Assembly (NCBI GenBank): GCA_030710605.1
Contig: CP092877.1
Span: 43,074,406 to 43,138,405, forward strand
DNA from: Cordylochernes scorpioides
Taxonomy: Eukaryota > Arthropoda > Arachnida > Pseudoscorpiones > Chernetidae
Reading direction: 5' to 3'
DNA: 64,000 nt
Shown here: positions 20,414 through 31,675 of the stretch, in pieces
Layout of the letters: every line of letters starts with the position of its first letter
How positions within the stretch are numbered: position 1 is the first letter of the stretch
Position numbers and translations under genes: made by a program
The notes under the pieces: model-generated
Database searches by the model: none
Seen by the model: only the letters and a program-made list of their open reading frames with translations
Told to the model about the DNA's origin: nothing

Positions 20414-20857
20414 ACATATTTTAGAAACATAAATAATTGTAACAAATAAATTTACTGGAAATGTGTTTCTTTTCAGTAATATAATCAAATATTTACTCTA
20501 CAGATATTAAAATATTAAATATAATATATTAAATAATATTTTATTCTAATTGAAAAATATAGCAGTTGAAAGGAAATAAATATGGTAAATAAAATTGTTG
20601 AGTTTAAATCTTTTATAATAAAACAGAAATGGAATATTGAAATAAAATGTTATCATAATCATTGTAGCTACATTTTATAAAGATTTATTTATTTAAAAGG
20701 AAATTATTTGTAAATTTTAAATAACTAGAATATTTTAGTGCTGAAATTTAAAAATAAAATATTATTGTTAATAAGCGCACGAAGCCTAAATCCCAGCGTA
20801 AAAAAAAAAAAAAAACTAACACTCACAACATTGCGCAACGGCACTGCAAAGTGAAAC
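20414..20857. other. AT-rich interior of the outer element
   Basis: Lies between the Tigger and piggyBac insertions. It holds poly-A/T and simple sequence (including an A run at 20801) and no gene. Confidence 0.5.
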
Positions 20858-20861
20858 TTAA

Positions 20862-22977
20862 CCCTATCATTGCGCACTTCTACTGCGCATGCTCACTGAA
20901 GCTGCGTTATATAATTGATCAATCTGTTGTGCTGGTATATTTTAATAAAACGCTTCTAAAATTACAATATTTTATTAATTTATGATTGAGAAATGATTGA
21001 ATATACATCAAAGATTATATAAAATCCTAAATTTGATATAAACAATGCAAAATTTTTAATATTTACATTAAGAAAAAAAAATTTGAAAAATGAGAGGTAT
21101 ATATAAAATGTATAATAAAACGAACAAAAATAAAATATTAACTATTTACATGTTGCTCCCAGCATTCTCCAGGGCATACTCCCTTTTTGCAGACGATGCA
21201 GTGATAGCGGGTCCTTTTTCGCCTTTTCAACTGAGGAGAACAAACTATACAATTTTGCTCCTTTCTCTCAGGCAGTCTCTCCATGCTATGCTTTGGAGTT
21301 GGAGCACGTGGAAGGGAGGATGTCGATGGTTCTAGTTTCCGGCCATCATAATCGCCAATCAATGCCTCCACTATCTCAATATGGAAGTGAAATCGATCAA
21401 TTGGGTTAGGGCAGTTTTTTTTATAAATGATATATGAGTTTATCATGGCCCTGAAGACCATGCTGAAAAAAACTTTCTTCCACCATTTGAGCGATCTTCT
21501 CTCATCTATATATGTGTTTAGCATCTGGTCGGAAAGATCCACCCCATCCATTCCTTTATTGTACTCCTGCACCATTGCAGGCATTGTTACAGATCTTCCA
21601 GAAGCTGTGGTGACTTCATCTGAGGAAGCATGCATCTTTGTTGAGAGTAGGATGACCGGCTTCTTTTGGGAACGTTTTTCTCTCCATCTCAAGAGCAAAA
21701 CTGGATCTCTAAAGCGATAGAGTTTCTCTGAAGGCTGGAGTTTCTTGCTTCTAATTGACGACAGCAGACTTCGTCTATTTATCCTCATGGTTCCTGTCAA
21801 ATAGGTCCTTCTTGCATACAGGTCCAGAGCCAGATCCACAGATGTGTAGAAGTTGTCGCATATGATGTGGTATCCTTTATCTAGTAAATTGGCATTATTT
21901 ACTAGCCTGAATACCACATCAAATGCCAACCCTTTAGAAGAAGAAGGTGTGGAGTCGGCCTTTCCCGCATAGATGTCAAACTGGAGGGTGTAGCCACTTT
22001 GAGCTTCACATAGGACCCAGTGTTTGATTCCAAATTTGGCATGGGATTTGGGGATATATTGCCTCTTTCGGGTTCTATTTTTTGTTTTACAAGGGATTCA
22101 TCTATACTGAGATTCCTATCAGGGATGTAATACTTCAGAAAAGATTTGTTGAGGCTTTCTAATACAGGAGAAACTTTGAATAAAGGGTCCACTTTAGTGT
22201 CGTTTTGATTGTTGTTGAGGTGAAGAAACTTTAAAATTAACCAAAATCTATCCCTTGGGATTCTAAAGAAAGCAGGAGTATCTTGGGACCAATTTCTTTT
22301 ATTCCAATATTCAAAAATTCTCCGCTTTTTTATCAAGCCCATGTTCAGGATAAGGCCTAAAGGCCTTCATCTCATCCAAGTTGGTGTTGGTCCAATTCAA
22401 AAACCTGGACCTTGGCTTTGCAGTGGACCTATTTGCTGAAATATATTGGGAGGCATATATATTTGTTTGGTCTACAATAGACTGTAGCAGTGAGGGAGTC
22501 ATAAATAAATAAAAATATTCGGAAGGGTGGGCATCAGGAGCTGGGAGGGTGCCGGAGAGGGTAGCAGGGGTGAATCTATATAAGAGTCGTTCTGGCTGGT
22601 TTTCGTAGACAGGTAGCCAAGGATTTGCATTCAGAATGTCTTCAGAATCGCTAGAATCTGATTCCGATTCTAAACTATAGATTTCAGTAGAGGAATCACT
22701 TACATTAGAGAGGGAAAGAGAGGAGTCACCGTTGGAGGCAATTTCAGAGCACGCGAACTTGAAATATAAGTAGCGGCAATAAACAATGCCATCAACCAAT
22801 CAGAACGAGAGAGGGAGATGACCTGAAGCCCCCCCTATATCTAAAAATAGCAGACGAAAAACCTGAGTCAACAAAAGGGGGGGAAATGACCCTGCTTACG
22901 CGGGCCGATTATATCGGCTTACGCACTTCCGTTTTAAAGCAGTGGGGCCGATTATATCAGCTCTCGCATCGATAGGG
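20862..22977 (-). mobile_element. Complete piggyBac-type transposon
   Basis: TTAA duplications lie at 20858-20861 and 22978-22981. Both ends begin CCCTATC on reading inward (CCCTATCATTGCGCAC and CCCTATCGATGCGAG). The first three C's are the piggyBac signature. The length is 2,116 bp. The transposase lies on the minus strand. Confidence 0.9.
21138..22799 (-). pseudogene. piggyBac-type transposase (DDE_Tnp_1_7), frameshifted
   Basis: The start is near 22799. The acidic N-terminus (SSTEIYSLESESDSSDSED) is typical. The catalytic domain then shows RNLSIDESLVKQK (first Asp), GYHIICDNFYTSVDLA (second Asp) and YNKGMDGVDLSDQMLN (third Asp region). The C-terminal Cys-rich targeting domain is complete (NCIVCSPQ, HCIVCKKGVCPGECWEQH). 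Frame changes lie near 22345 (after LDEMKAF) and in the stretch 21930-22080, so it is not expressed as one protein. The catalytic residues that can be read are all present, so the inactivation may be recent. Confidence 0.85.
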
Positions 22978-23238
22978 TTAAACAAACCAGGGACCAAAAG
23001 TGCGCGCGCGCGATCCTATCGGCGCCCGCCGATCGCTGCCGTAATACCTTTTTCGTGGAAAGTTGTAATTAAAAAACATTCAACTGTCGAAATTTGAATT
23101 TTAAAAAGGTCGAACTATCGGAAGTGTCATATTATCGATATGTCGAATTACGGTTTGTTATTTGATAGGCCGGGGGTTGGGACATCAGAACATGGTCAAA
23201 TTATCGCAGAGTGTCGAATTAACGAGGTTATACTGTAG

Positions 23239-23309
23239 TTAGCATAGTTCAAGGTGTATCTGGTTCAAGTACAGATCAGGAGATTCCAAGTTCAAATCCT
23301 GGCAGGCTT
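23239..23309 (+). other. tRNA-like sequence / SINE head
   Basis: TAGCATAGTTC resembles a pol III A box and AGTTCAAATCC is a good B box (23289-23299). A T-arm can be drawn, but the acceptor stem does not pair. It abuts the right end of the outer TA element. It is most likely a degraded tRNA-derived SINE or tRNA pseudogene. Confidence 0.35.
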
Positions 23310-23663
23310 ATATATTTTTAAAATAGTTTTAGGGCTATCTCCCAAAAATAAATACAATTTTTGGACAGAATGACTTGATATTTTTGCTGGTTAGTCATCA
23401 CAAGAGTATGTACTGTGCTAAAATTGTAAATAAGGTGATTCCTTTCACATAAATATTGTTGGCTCATCCGCCCCATTGTCAAGATGTAGACAACATTCAT
23501 GCTACTCAAGTTGTTAGATAATCAGCTGTAGTCTTGCTCTCTTCCACAAGTGCTAAACACACTGTTCTGGGGTAACCAATGGTTGGCGATTACCTTCTGG
23601 TTAGGTAAGATAGATTTTTGTGTTATTTTTGATAAGGTTCAATTTGGATTATAAATTAGAAAC

Positions 23664-23836
23664 AAAGTAACAAGCCCAAATCCAAATATATAAATAGTTT
23701 GTAATACTTTCAGTAACAGCGTTGTTATCATCATCAGACAAAAGTACTAAATCTCCATTCAGTACTTTTGTCAGATGATGGTAAAAACACTGTTATTGAA
23801 ACATCACACACTATTTAGATTTGGTCTTGTTACCTT
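23664..23836. repeat. Second foldback with a hammerhead-like core
   Basis: Arms from AAGTAACAAGCCCAAATCC and the complement of GATTTGGTCTTGTTACCTT close around an ACTTTTGTCTGATGATG segment. On the minus strand 23737-23731 is CTGATGA, 23730-23712 can form a 5-bp hairpin (TAACA/TGTTA), and 23711-23708 is GAAA. The opposite arm has CAGATGA and GAAAC, so the core has decayed there. Confidence 0.5.
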
Positions 23837-23969
23837 ATCTTTGTATCATTTTTATATATATAATGGTGATTGTGTAAAACCAGCTGTTTCTTGTAGCTGA
23901 AATCTAATAAAGTTAATTTAGGAGAGGTAGTATTTGAAGAGAGGGAGTTTAAAGGATGGGATCCTTTAC

Positions 23970-24198
23970 CTTTTCTCTGCACCAGCACCTTGAGGAGAGG
24001 CCGTGCGGCTGTGAGGGCCCTGGCGAAGTTGTCGTCATTGTTGATGGGCAGCAGGTCTCCATGGATGGGGTCCGTGTAGCAGATGGTGAAGGGGATGGCC
24101 TCCAGGTGGTGCCTCCGTTCTATGAGCCGGTAGAACTCCTCATACTGCGGGGACAGCTCCCCCTTTTCTATGGAGAACCTACGGAACTCCGCATCAAA
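23970..24198 (-). CDS. par-6: PB1-domain exon of partitioning defective protein 6
   Basis: The minus-strand exon runs from acceptor GTCGAGCAG to donor GTAAAG. It encodes 76 codons starting FDAEFRRFSIEKGEL and ending LLKVLVQRK, plus one base. It includes YTDPIHGDLLPINNDDNF, the acidic OPCA motif of the PAR-6 PB1 domain. This domain binds atypical PKC in the PAR polarity complex at the cell cortex. The preceding basic VKSK segment should be on the upstream exon, to the right. The semi-CRIB and PDZ exons would lie to the left but are not found in this window. The reading frame is intact and the match to known PAR-6 is close, so I take it as a functional host gene. Confidence 0.9.
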
Positions 24199-24386
24199 CT
24201 GCTCGACACCCCACACACCTCTGTTGTTACCATTGCCCTACGTAGAACACAAGCCAAACATCATCAATATAAGACAGTTGTAACCAGTGTGTGATTCACT
24301 TGGGTAGATAAAAAATCCAAAGATCTAGTTGAACCTCTCTCTAACAACATCACTTTGAAGAGAAACTTTGTGCCATCTACCTAGGT

Positions 24387-25013
24387 CGGTAAACTGTGGC
24401 TCATGAGCCACATACGGCTCTTTGGATGTGAAGCTGCTGCTCTTTATATAGTTCCATACGCAAATACTTATTTATGTGAGAATATTGTTGTGTAACCACG
24501 GCGCGACCCTGAACACCGGACACGTGGGCGCGACTAACACACGCCCGTTATCTTAACTAGCAAGGCTCACGATTTCAATTTTTTTTTTAATTTTAATTAA
24601 TTTTAAACTCTCTCTGTGAGCCATCGAACAACAGAGTTCGACGAGAAATTGCACTTTGACCACGGACTAACTTTCTTGCTTGCTCTCTTTATTTATTTTG
24701 TAGAGAATTGGGACTTAAGTTCCATTTTTGGATCAACGCAAAATGAAGACGGCCCGACCCGCACCGACCGACCCTACAGAGGACCGACCCGAGTGCCAAG
24801 AAGCTACAGACAAGAAGCATCCCCGGACCAGCCCCAACCCTGTCACCAATAAAAAGTTACATTCCTTAGTATGGGCCTGTGACTTCCAGGCTCCCACACA
24901 ACAATATACTATTTATTGTTGGCAATAAAAACATTTTGTGGCTCTTTAAACAATTTGAAATTTTGTAAATTGTAATTTTTGACTCTTCCGACTCAAAAGA
25001 TTGCCGACCCCTG
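24387..25013. mobile_element. Non-autonomous hAT element
   Basis: An 8-bp duplication ACCTAGGT flanks it (24379-24386 and 25014-25021). The right end, read inward, is CAGGGGTCGGCAATC. The left end reads CGGTAAACTGTGGCTCATGA, lacking the first few bases. The GTCGGCAAACTGNGGCTC plus GAGCC...CGGCTCTTT pattern is that of hAT (Charlie-like) elements. Internal open frames show no transposase. Confidence 0.8.
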
Positions 25014-25139
25014 ACCTAGGTAAACATGTGGAAAATATCAGATATATATTTACCCCTGTACTAATTTAGATTTTTTAAAGGACAAATTTTATCCATCCTC
25101 TTTAAAGGAAAGATGAAAAAATTTAAGAAAATAGATATA

Positions 25140-25315
25140 CAGGTAAACCTGTCTATAGCGCCCCCTCTAAATAGTGCCTTCCTCTCTATAGGGCCAGATT
25201 TTAAATACATAGTACGGTTCAATTTACATTAAAGTGACCTGTCTATAGCACTCCATCTCTATAGCACCCTATTTTGGTGAGTCCCAAGAGGGGGCGCTAT
25301 AGACAGGTTTAACTG
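25140..25315. mobile_element. MITE with CAGGTAAACCTGTCTATAGC ends
   Basis: 176 bp, TA on both sides. The right end is CAGTTAAACCTGTCTATAGC on the complement, continuing GCCCCCTC. No coding sequence. Confidence 0.85.
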
Positions 25316-25349
25316 TATAAATATAAATTGAATAAAAAAGAAAAGGTGG

Positions 25350-25445
25350 TTGGCTTATAGATGGTGTATCTTCCCAAAGGTTTCACCAGTTTAATCTACC
25401 ATACAATCACAACTATTGTGGAGTCTGTATTGTTTTGATCTATAT
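25350..25445. repeat. Dispersed repeat fragment
   Basis: TTGGCTTATAGATGGTGTAT...AAGGTTTCACCAGTTTAATC matches, with changes, the cores at 12.2, 42.8 and 55.4 kb. Confidence 0.45.
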
Positions 25446-25607
25446 GTTGCTATTGCAAACATAATATTTAATTAATAAAAAATCAAGTTAAAAAAAAAAG
25501 TTTTATTAAAATTCACTAAAAAGAAGATGAATGTAGTTCTATTTCTTGTGATATAGGCGTATGGTATATATAATCATGGTCATTTTGGAGAATTTCTCTC
25601 TCTGTCG

Positions 25608-25720
25608 GAAATCGTAGCAACAGATAATCATAGCTGCTTCTGTGGAAAAGAAAACCAAAACTCAATACATTTATTAATAGAATATCCAATCTTTCACAGT
25701 TACAGAAGTAATAATTTTTA
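25608..25720 (+). mobile_element. LINE ORF2 C-terminal remnant
   Basis: Encodes DNHSCFCGKENQNSIHLLIE and then YPIFHSYRSN, the same CxCG...HLLxxxPIFxxYR pattern as at 10240 and 13992. The Cys of the last CPIF is replaced by Tyr. It is very short and flanked by AT-rich DNA. Confidence 0.55.
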
Positions 25721-26955
25721 TTCCATCGAAGAAATTTGAGAATTTGTATATAACAAAGTCACTTATGTAAAATTCAATAATTTTTATAAATTCATTTTAG
25801 ATTTTCTCTTCTGTTTGAGAAAACCAACGTTTCAGTTTTAATTTTGTTTTTAGTCTGGTTATTGGGATATCGCATCTGATATGTCAAATAAAATAAATAA
25901 ATGGGCAACTTTTCTTTTTTCCAAATAATTACTGTTTTGGCTATAATCAACCAACAAATCAGTACAAAGTGAAAACTTGCAAAAAGGAAAAGAGGTGGAG
26001 TCTGGCACCTGGGTGAGTTGATCAGGTCAGGAAAGATAACCAATCAGATAGAGCTGACAAAACTTGTGTTATCTCCAAGATTAGGTTGTTGTATGACTCC
26101 CTGCTTATACCTGGCATGATGGGGGGAATGTCCCCAACCTCTCTGTAGAGGACAACACCTAGTTACAGAGTCAAGGTGTCCGGGGAGCTGCTAATTAGTA
26201 AATTTAGTGTTGAAAACTGTCTTTTGTAGAGGCTGGTGTTATAATCACAGTTGAAACAATTGTGACAATAAAATTATAATGTTATAAAGAAGTTGCTGTT
26301 ACAATGAGGTTCCGCTAATGTTATATGAAAACAAAAGATTTCTTTATGAAAAAGGCATCTCCTTATCATGCAACTGAAAGTTTCTGATGGCTTGCGCCAT
26401 CTATCGGAATAAATATCAACTATTCTCGTTGATTTTTAATTATTCCAGAATTGGCCAAATACCCATTCTTCATTAATCAAGAAAAGATCAAATAAAAAGA
26501 TTTCTTGTTGGAGTTACATATTCCCACAATATGATATATAAAGGGATATTGACCAACTCCATAGGTTGGAGATGTTCTCAGAAGTTGGATAAATTTTCCT
26601 AGATAAAGATCCTGTTTTGTAGCTTGGATATAACCAAGGAGATTCTGTCACTATCACTTGGTACATGTAAGAGTTCACAAGTCATTAAGACTAAAAAAGT
26701 ATTCTATATACGAGATATATTTGGATAACAGCATTAGTCAATCAGCAAAAAATACCTTTTTAGCTCAGTAATTGCATTGAACAGCAACAAAGTATTAAAT
26801 ATAAGTTTCTAATTACCTTTTTGTTAGTTATTCTATTTATATATCTTTTAAAAACATGATTATATCAGGGTTGTATTTATGGATCAAAGTGATATATCAG
26901 GCTTTTACAAAAAATCTTTGTTAATTTGAGATCTGAAGCTTGCTCTCCTTTATTC
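25721..26955. other. Unassigned DNA with a degraded CAGTAGAA-family MITE
   Basis: About 26135-26300 holds ACCTCTCTGTAGAGGACAAC and GTGTCCGGGGAGCTGCTAAT, a diverged relative of the MITE at 28767. The rest is AT-rich with no gene seen. Confidence 0.4.
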
Positions 26956-26959
26956 TGCC

Positions 26960-27320
26960 ATTTCTGTAGGGTGAGAGTACTCCGCCTTTGCCGGTCCCAA
27001 GCATGGATGAAAAAGGAGAAGGGGGAGCAGTAACAAGCTCACTAAAAAACCTGGGCTCAGCTGGCCCGGCAGATAGTACCCTGTAAGGGCTCCTAATCTA
27101 GGGATACAGGATGAGTCTGTACTCCATGTTAGGAGAGGCTGCACATGGCGTCTGTTCCTCATGTCAGAGGTGGCCATTTCTTTAGGAGCTAAGTTGGCCT
27201 GCCACTGAGTAGTGCTCCCAGTCTTAATGACAAAGGCAGACGCATTCTACTTCACCCAGTCATGATGGTTGTCGAAGCTTGATACCCTAATATGATTGAG
27301 TGGAGATAAGAAAGAAGAGA
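26960..27320 (+). mobile_element. LINE 3' region fragment
   Basis: Begins with GAGAGTACTCCGCCTTTGCC and GGTCCCAAGCATGGATGAAA, a phrase common in invertebrate LINE ORF2 sequences. It ends with CTTGATACCCTAATATGATT plus GAGTGGAGATAAGAAAGAAG, the same tail as at 27895-27945. Frames are broken throughout. Confidence 0.55.
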
Positions 27321-27689
27321 GGAGTTCCATTTTAAACACTCCGCCGACACATCATCTTTGAAATGCTCCGTCGCATGTGTGTGATGTTCTAATGACATCC
27401 TCTTTACATAATCCCAAGTAAGTAAGTACATATAGAGGTCCTAGGTAGCAAAGTGGTTCTGTTGTATTTTAAATGGTTAATTATTCCCACAGAGTATGTA
27501 TGTAAGATCACAGGTAAATAGGCGCTAACCGTAGGAAAAAAAAAGTTCCTTTATTTAATTATTAGTCTCTCTTTTATATTTGTTCTCTCTCTTGTAAATA
27601 AATAGATATAATGTTTGATTATAAGTATTGGAATCAGTTTCATTATAAATTCTAAGCAAAGTCAACAATTTCCCATTTAGCCACAGATC

Positions 27690-27945
27690 TATACAGCTAC
27701 TGATTGGTCGGTATCCAGATTTAAGTCTGGTCATCTACGGACAATGACTTTCCAGAATGGTTACAAGGTTTTCCCACTATGTACTAAGTGCAATTCTCAA
27801 CCTGCAACCCCAAAACACATCATTGACTGTATTGGCTCATCCATCCATTGATGAACACTACTTATCCCCAGCAGACACCATCAACAAGCTCTACAAGCTT
27901 GATATCCTAATATGATTGAGTGGAGATAAGAAAGAAGAAGAAGAG
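27690..27945 (+). mobile_element. LINE C-terminus with SGHLRTMTF...HIIDCIG motif
   Basis: Encodes SGHLRTMTFQNGYKVFPLC followed by TKCNSQPATPKHIIDCIG, the C-terminal zinc-like motif (C-x2-C-x7-H-x3-C) of a widespread arthropod LINE group. A frame change follows, then LYKLDILI and a stop, then the tail GATTGAGTGGAGATAAGAAA ending in GAA repeats. Two further copies of the tail occur at about 27280 and (reverse) 17075-17115. Confidence 0.65.
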
Positions 27946-28204
27946 CCTTTTTGTAAACTACTTGTTCGATATTTCTCATCTTTAAAAAAGTTGTAAATTT
28001 GTGCACATGCGCCATACCAACAGACATTTCATTCGCTATCTGACAAACTCTTCCCATTTTTCTACATTTGAATAACTTTAAAACAATCGTTAAGATCAAG
28101 GTATTTTTAGGTCTTACTAGCAAACAATAAATAAAATTAATTTATTTATATATATTAAATTATTAAGGATATATAGAGAGATGTTTATAACCCGAAGAAT
28201 GCTG

Positions 28205-28620
28205 GGAAGTTCAGCTCACTAGTATGGAATAGTGCAAAGCACTTTTAATAGCGTTTGTTTTGATTGCTGAGTTGAACCAGTTGATCAGAAAGTTCCATGC
28301 TGAGGTTGAGTCTGGGAGGCTGGCCATAGATCTAGGATTGAGGTGGGTCAGTCCAAGCAGGATAGCTGTTTGTATCCTATGTCTTAGGAGTACTGGACAG
28401 CTGAAGAGAAGATGATCGACTGTCTGTGGCTCTTCTGAACAGTGGATGCAGGTAGGGTCTGTTTCGGGATGCACACATGTAATGTCTGCCAGTACATAGC
28501 CATAGCCAGTGAAGATGGTGGCCACTCCATGGCAGATTTTTGGTAAAATTTCAGACGGCTTGGAGTGGAAGCAATTCTCTTGATATTAAGGATAAAGTAT
28601 ATGCGATAAAATATAAACAA
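28205..28620 (-). mobile_element. LINE ORF2 C-terminal fragment
   Basis: The minus-strand frame 28525-28211 encodes MATIFTGYGYVLADITCVHP and CIHCSEEPQTVDHLLFSCPV. The upstream frame (to 28620) covers the same region one frame off, which indicates a frameshift near 28510. C-x2-C...H-x4-C is the expected terminal motif. The copy is 5'-truncated. Confidence 0.65.
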
Positions 28621-28766
28621 AGAGGGTGGTTATAACTAAACAGAGTACATTTTATATTTATTTAAAAATATATTATTTTTAATATAGAGGTATTTTTACA
28701 TTTTTCAGTGGACTTTTTTTTTTTTACTTTTGGTAAATGTTTATCTGCTAGCGGGAATGTCTATTA

Positions 28767-28928
28767 CAGTAGAACCTCCATGAGAGGACACTCGCGCTAG
28801 AGGTCACCTCTCTATAATTTGCAAAATTACCATTTTTACAATTTAGCAACTCTCCGGTAAGAGGACACCTCTCCCTAAAGGACACCTTGGCTCTGCAATT
28901 AGGTGTCCTTTACAGGGAGGTTTTACTG
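28767..28928. mobile_element. MITE, CAGTAGAACCTCC family, best-preserved copy
   Basis: 162 bp with TA duplications on both sides. The ends are CAGTAGAACCTCCATGAGAG and, on the complement, CAGTAAAACCTCCCTGTAAA. Each is followed by GGACAC. Confidence 0.85.
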
Positions 28929-29062
28929 TAAATATAAAATCAACCAATAATGTGTTGGAAAGATGTTGTCTAGAGGTGTCTGGAGGTTCTACTTCAAAAG
29001 CAAAAAAATCATCTTAGAACACCAAATAATTTTCATTTTAACTATAGTGCATACATTACATA

Positions 29063-29273
29063 TACACTTATGGACAAAACTTAAGGATGTGGAAATCCTT
29101 CGATGTTATCAGTAATATATATTTTTGAAGGAGACAGAGGTAATTTTGTTCACACTTGGTTATCTCTTGTATCTTCAATAAAGGTCACTGTAATATCTTT
29201 CAGAGTTATTGTCTGAATCCTGATATATACATGCTAAAAAGTTCAACTTCCTTAAGTTTTGTCCATGAGTGTA
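29063..29273. mobile_element. Tc1-like MITE, second copy
   Basis: Ends ACTTATGGACAAAACTTAAG and CTTAAGTTTTGTCCATGAGT match the element at 12476-12690. The interior GGTCACTGTAATATCTTTCA is also present at 56815. Confidence 0.75.
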
Positions 29274-30025
29274 AATGCCACCATAACATGTATGCTGTAA
29301 ATATTGGGGGGATGTCTGAAGTCAAAAACTTATAAATAATATTACTATAAAATCAATATTATTGCTATTGTTAATTTTAAAAATTGTTAAAAAGACAAAC
29401 AACAGGGATCAATGCGTCCCTGTGATAGCATGTGACCTGGTAACTATACACAAAGCCTATAGTGAAGTTAACGAGCTAATTAGTGTCTGTTATGGAAATG
29501 ATAATTATTTTTATTGGAACCAATCTGTTTTAATATGCTATTTATTTAATGTAGTGTGATTTAAATGGAAAATTTTGCTAAATATTATATTGGCAGAGAA
29601 TAATTGATAAAATATGTGAAAAATTCCCATCACACACGCACACCCATTAATGTTTATCATGTAACTTTAAAGTTATTCTTATATATTTCTTAATATAGAG
29701 AAAAATATTTGATTTTTCGATATTTTTCAAATGTGTGAAAAAAAAATCATATTTAGAAATATTTGTAGTATATAATTTTTAGCACATACAAAGAGAAAAA
29801 AAAAAGAATTAAACACCTTTTTGCACTTTAATCTTAGTCATTTGGACTGAAAATTAATAAGGCATAAATGCTGATATTTAACTTTCATATATAAGGTTGA
29901 TATAATATATATATTCTATTAATAATTTTTTTAATCTGGTATTACGAATAATGTCTGGTAAATATCGAAAACAAAGTTTTTTTGAGAAACTTTTTTTTTT
30001 TGGTTTGTTTACAATTATTTATAAC
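29274..30025. other. AT-rich DNA, nothing recognised
   Basis: Poly-A/T and TA-rich sequence without a coding frame, RNA gene or repeat I can identify. Confidence 0.5.
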
Positions 30026-30734
30026 TAGCGGATGTACCCGGCTTCGCCCGGGTTTTACCCGAGTAAAAGTTTGTCTAAAGAATCTCTCGATAAAGTGAAC
30101 ATTTTTTTTCCCGGTCCCTTGAAAAATACTCGATAAGTTGAATAAAATCAATATTAATTGGTTCCCTCGGTAATTGGAAGTTAAAGGAATAGTATCTTGC
30201 CTTGGAATTGTATCATTATTCTTGTATGGATGTACCCGGCTTCGCCCGGGTTTTACCCGAGTAAAGGTTTGTTTAATGAATCTCTCGATAAAGTGAACAT
30301 TTTTTCCCGGTCCCTTGAAAAATACTCGATAAGTGGAATAAAATCAATATTAATTGGTTCCCTCGGTAATTGGAAGTTAAAGGAATAGTATCTTGCCTTT
30401 GAATTGTATCATTATTCTTGTCTCAAATAAATTGCCGTGTCATCCTGAATTTTGTCTTTCCTAATTTTCTACATTACAAAATCATCGTATCATCATGATA
30501 ATATTTAGAGCAGATTGTTGAATTATAACAGATAAATTAGAATATTTATCTTGATTATTTCTAGGCGAAAAGTTATTTCAAAAATTTTATTTGCTAGAAA
30601 CCTTCCCAGTACTATACTAAATAACTTCCCAAAGTTTCATGGCGATCCAATGAGTGGTTTGGTCAGGCATAAAGGACAAACAAACAAACAAACAAACAAA
30701 CAGACACACATACATTCATTTTTATATATATAGA
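30026..30734. repeat. Dispersed CCCGGG repeat, tandemly duplicated 5' part
   Basis: CTAGCGGATGTACCCGGCTT plus CGCCCGGGTTTTACCCGAGT begins at 30026 and again at about 30227, so the first 200 bp are duplicated in tandem. The copy ends with (CAAA)n, CACACATACATTCATTTTTA and TATATATAGAT. This is the uninterrupted form of the target into which the Tx1/L1-like LINEs inserted. Confidence 0.75.
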
Positions 30735-31444
30735 TTAGCCCATGTTCGTTATGGATGCCACATAGTTTAAAATAAAAAATATATAGAATAAAAATCTTTA
30801 AAATATCTAAATACAATGATTAGTAGTATCTTTAAAATTGACAATGAAATATTTTAATAAATTGTGATTAGGCCTCGTGTTTTGAAAATACGCCCTCATT
30901 AAATGTGACAACTAAAGGAAAATTGGCCCATAAAAATATTCACTCACTTTGCTTTTGATTTCAATTAAATTGTCATATAACCTAAAAGGCCCTTTTGGTG
31001 TTCTATGCATAGTTATCATTTAAATAATAAATTTATTAAAATATATACACATTTAAATATCTTCGTTTTTAATCCTTTATTATTATTTTTTTGTGTACAG
31101 ATGATGATACAACGTTTTTAAATGTGCTGTCATAAATCCCAATAAATAATACACTGCGCGAACTACTTTCCTTTTAAATAATAAGCCTAATCAAAGTAAT
31201 AAATTATAGAATAAAACTCTATTCTATATTAATAATTTTTTTGAATTCAAGGCATTCTCAAAATTAAAATTAAAAAACGCACAATATTTTATTATAGTGT
31301 GAGAGAACAAAATATGAATAATTTTATTTAAATATTAAAAGCGTAATAAAATAATAAACATCATATTACAATTTGCAAAGATATGTAGTACAAAATATAA
31401 AAATATTGATTACAAAATGTAAATTTATGTGGTGGTGTCTTGTC
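30735..31444. other. AT-rich DNA, nothing recognised
   Basis: No open frame, inverted repeat or RNA gene stands out. Confidence 0.5.
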
Positions 31445-31675
31445 CAGTGGGTAGTTAGTGACTCTTTTACTGTAAGTGCGCCACATGTCTACACATGTGA
31501 AAAGCAGTTTGAGTTTGCACATACAAATGTGCCAGAGCCCCGTTTGGACTTTTGAAAAAATCGGGGGCCATTGGAGCATTTTTTAATTAGAAAAATATGT
31601 GACCAATTCGGGATTCGATCCAGGGTCGTAGTGGTCAAAATGATGGTTTAGACCACCCTTCCACCGACCCCCTTA
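31445..31675 (-). mobile_element. tRNA-related SINE, copy 1
   Basis: Shares with 56214-56480 the segments ATGTCTACACATGTGAAAA, GGGGCCATTGGAGCA and GGGATTCGATCC. On the minus strand the right-hand 75 bp resemble a tRNA with a B box GGATCGAATCCC and an anticodon-like arm. The rest is a non-tRNA body. It has no coding frame. Confidence 0.55.

Larger units (their letters stand above)
18086..23236. mobile_element. Old TA-type element split by two later transposons
   Basis: The left end CAGTCAAACCTCTTTAATTC plus GACAC and the right end (complement) CAGTATAACCTCGTTAATTC plus GACAC are inverted repeats with a TA on the right flank. The next inner sequences also correspond (CCCCAAGGGATCAGAGC against the complement of GGGGGTTGGGACATCAGAAC). 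Removing the Tigger and piggyBac insertions leaves a non-coding element of about 0.9 kb. This makes it the oldest of the three. Confidence 0.65.

Noticed and set aside
24616-24928. Frames within the hAT element (TDRPYRGPTRVPRSYRQ)
   Set aside because: No transposase motif; non-autonomous interior.
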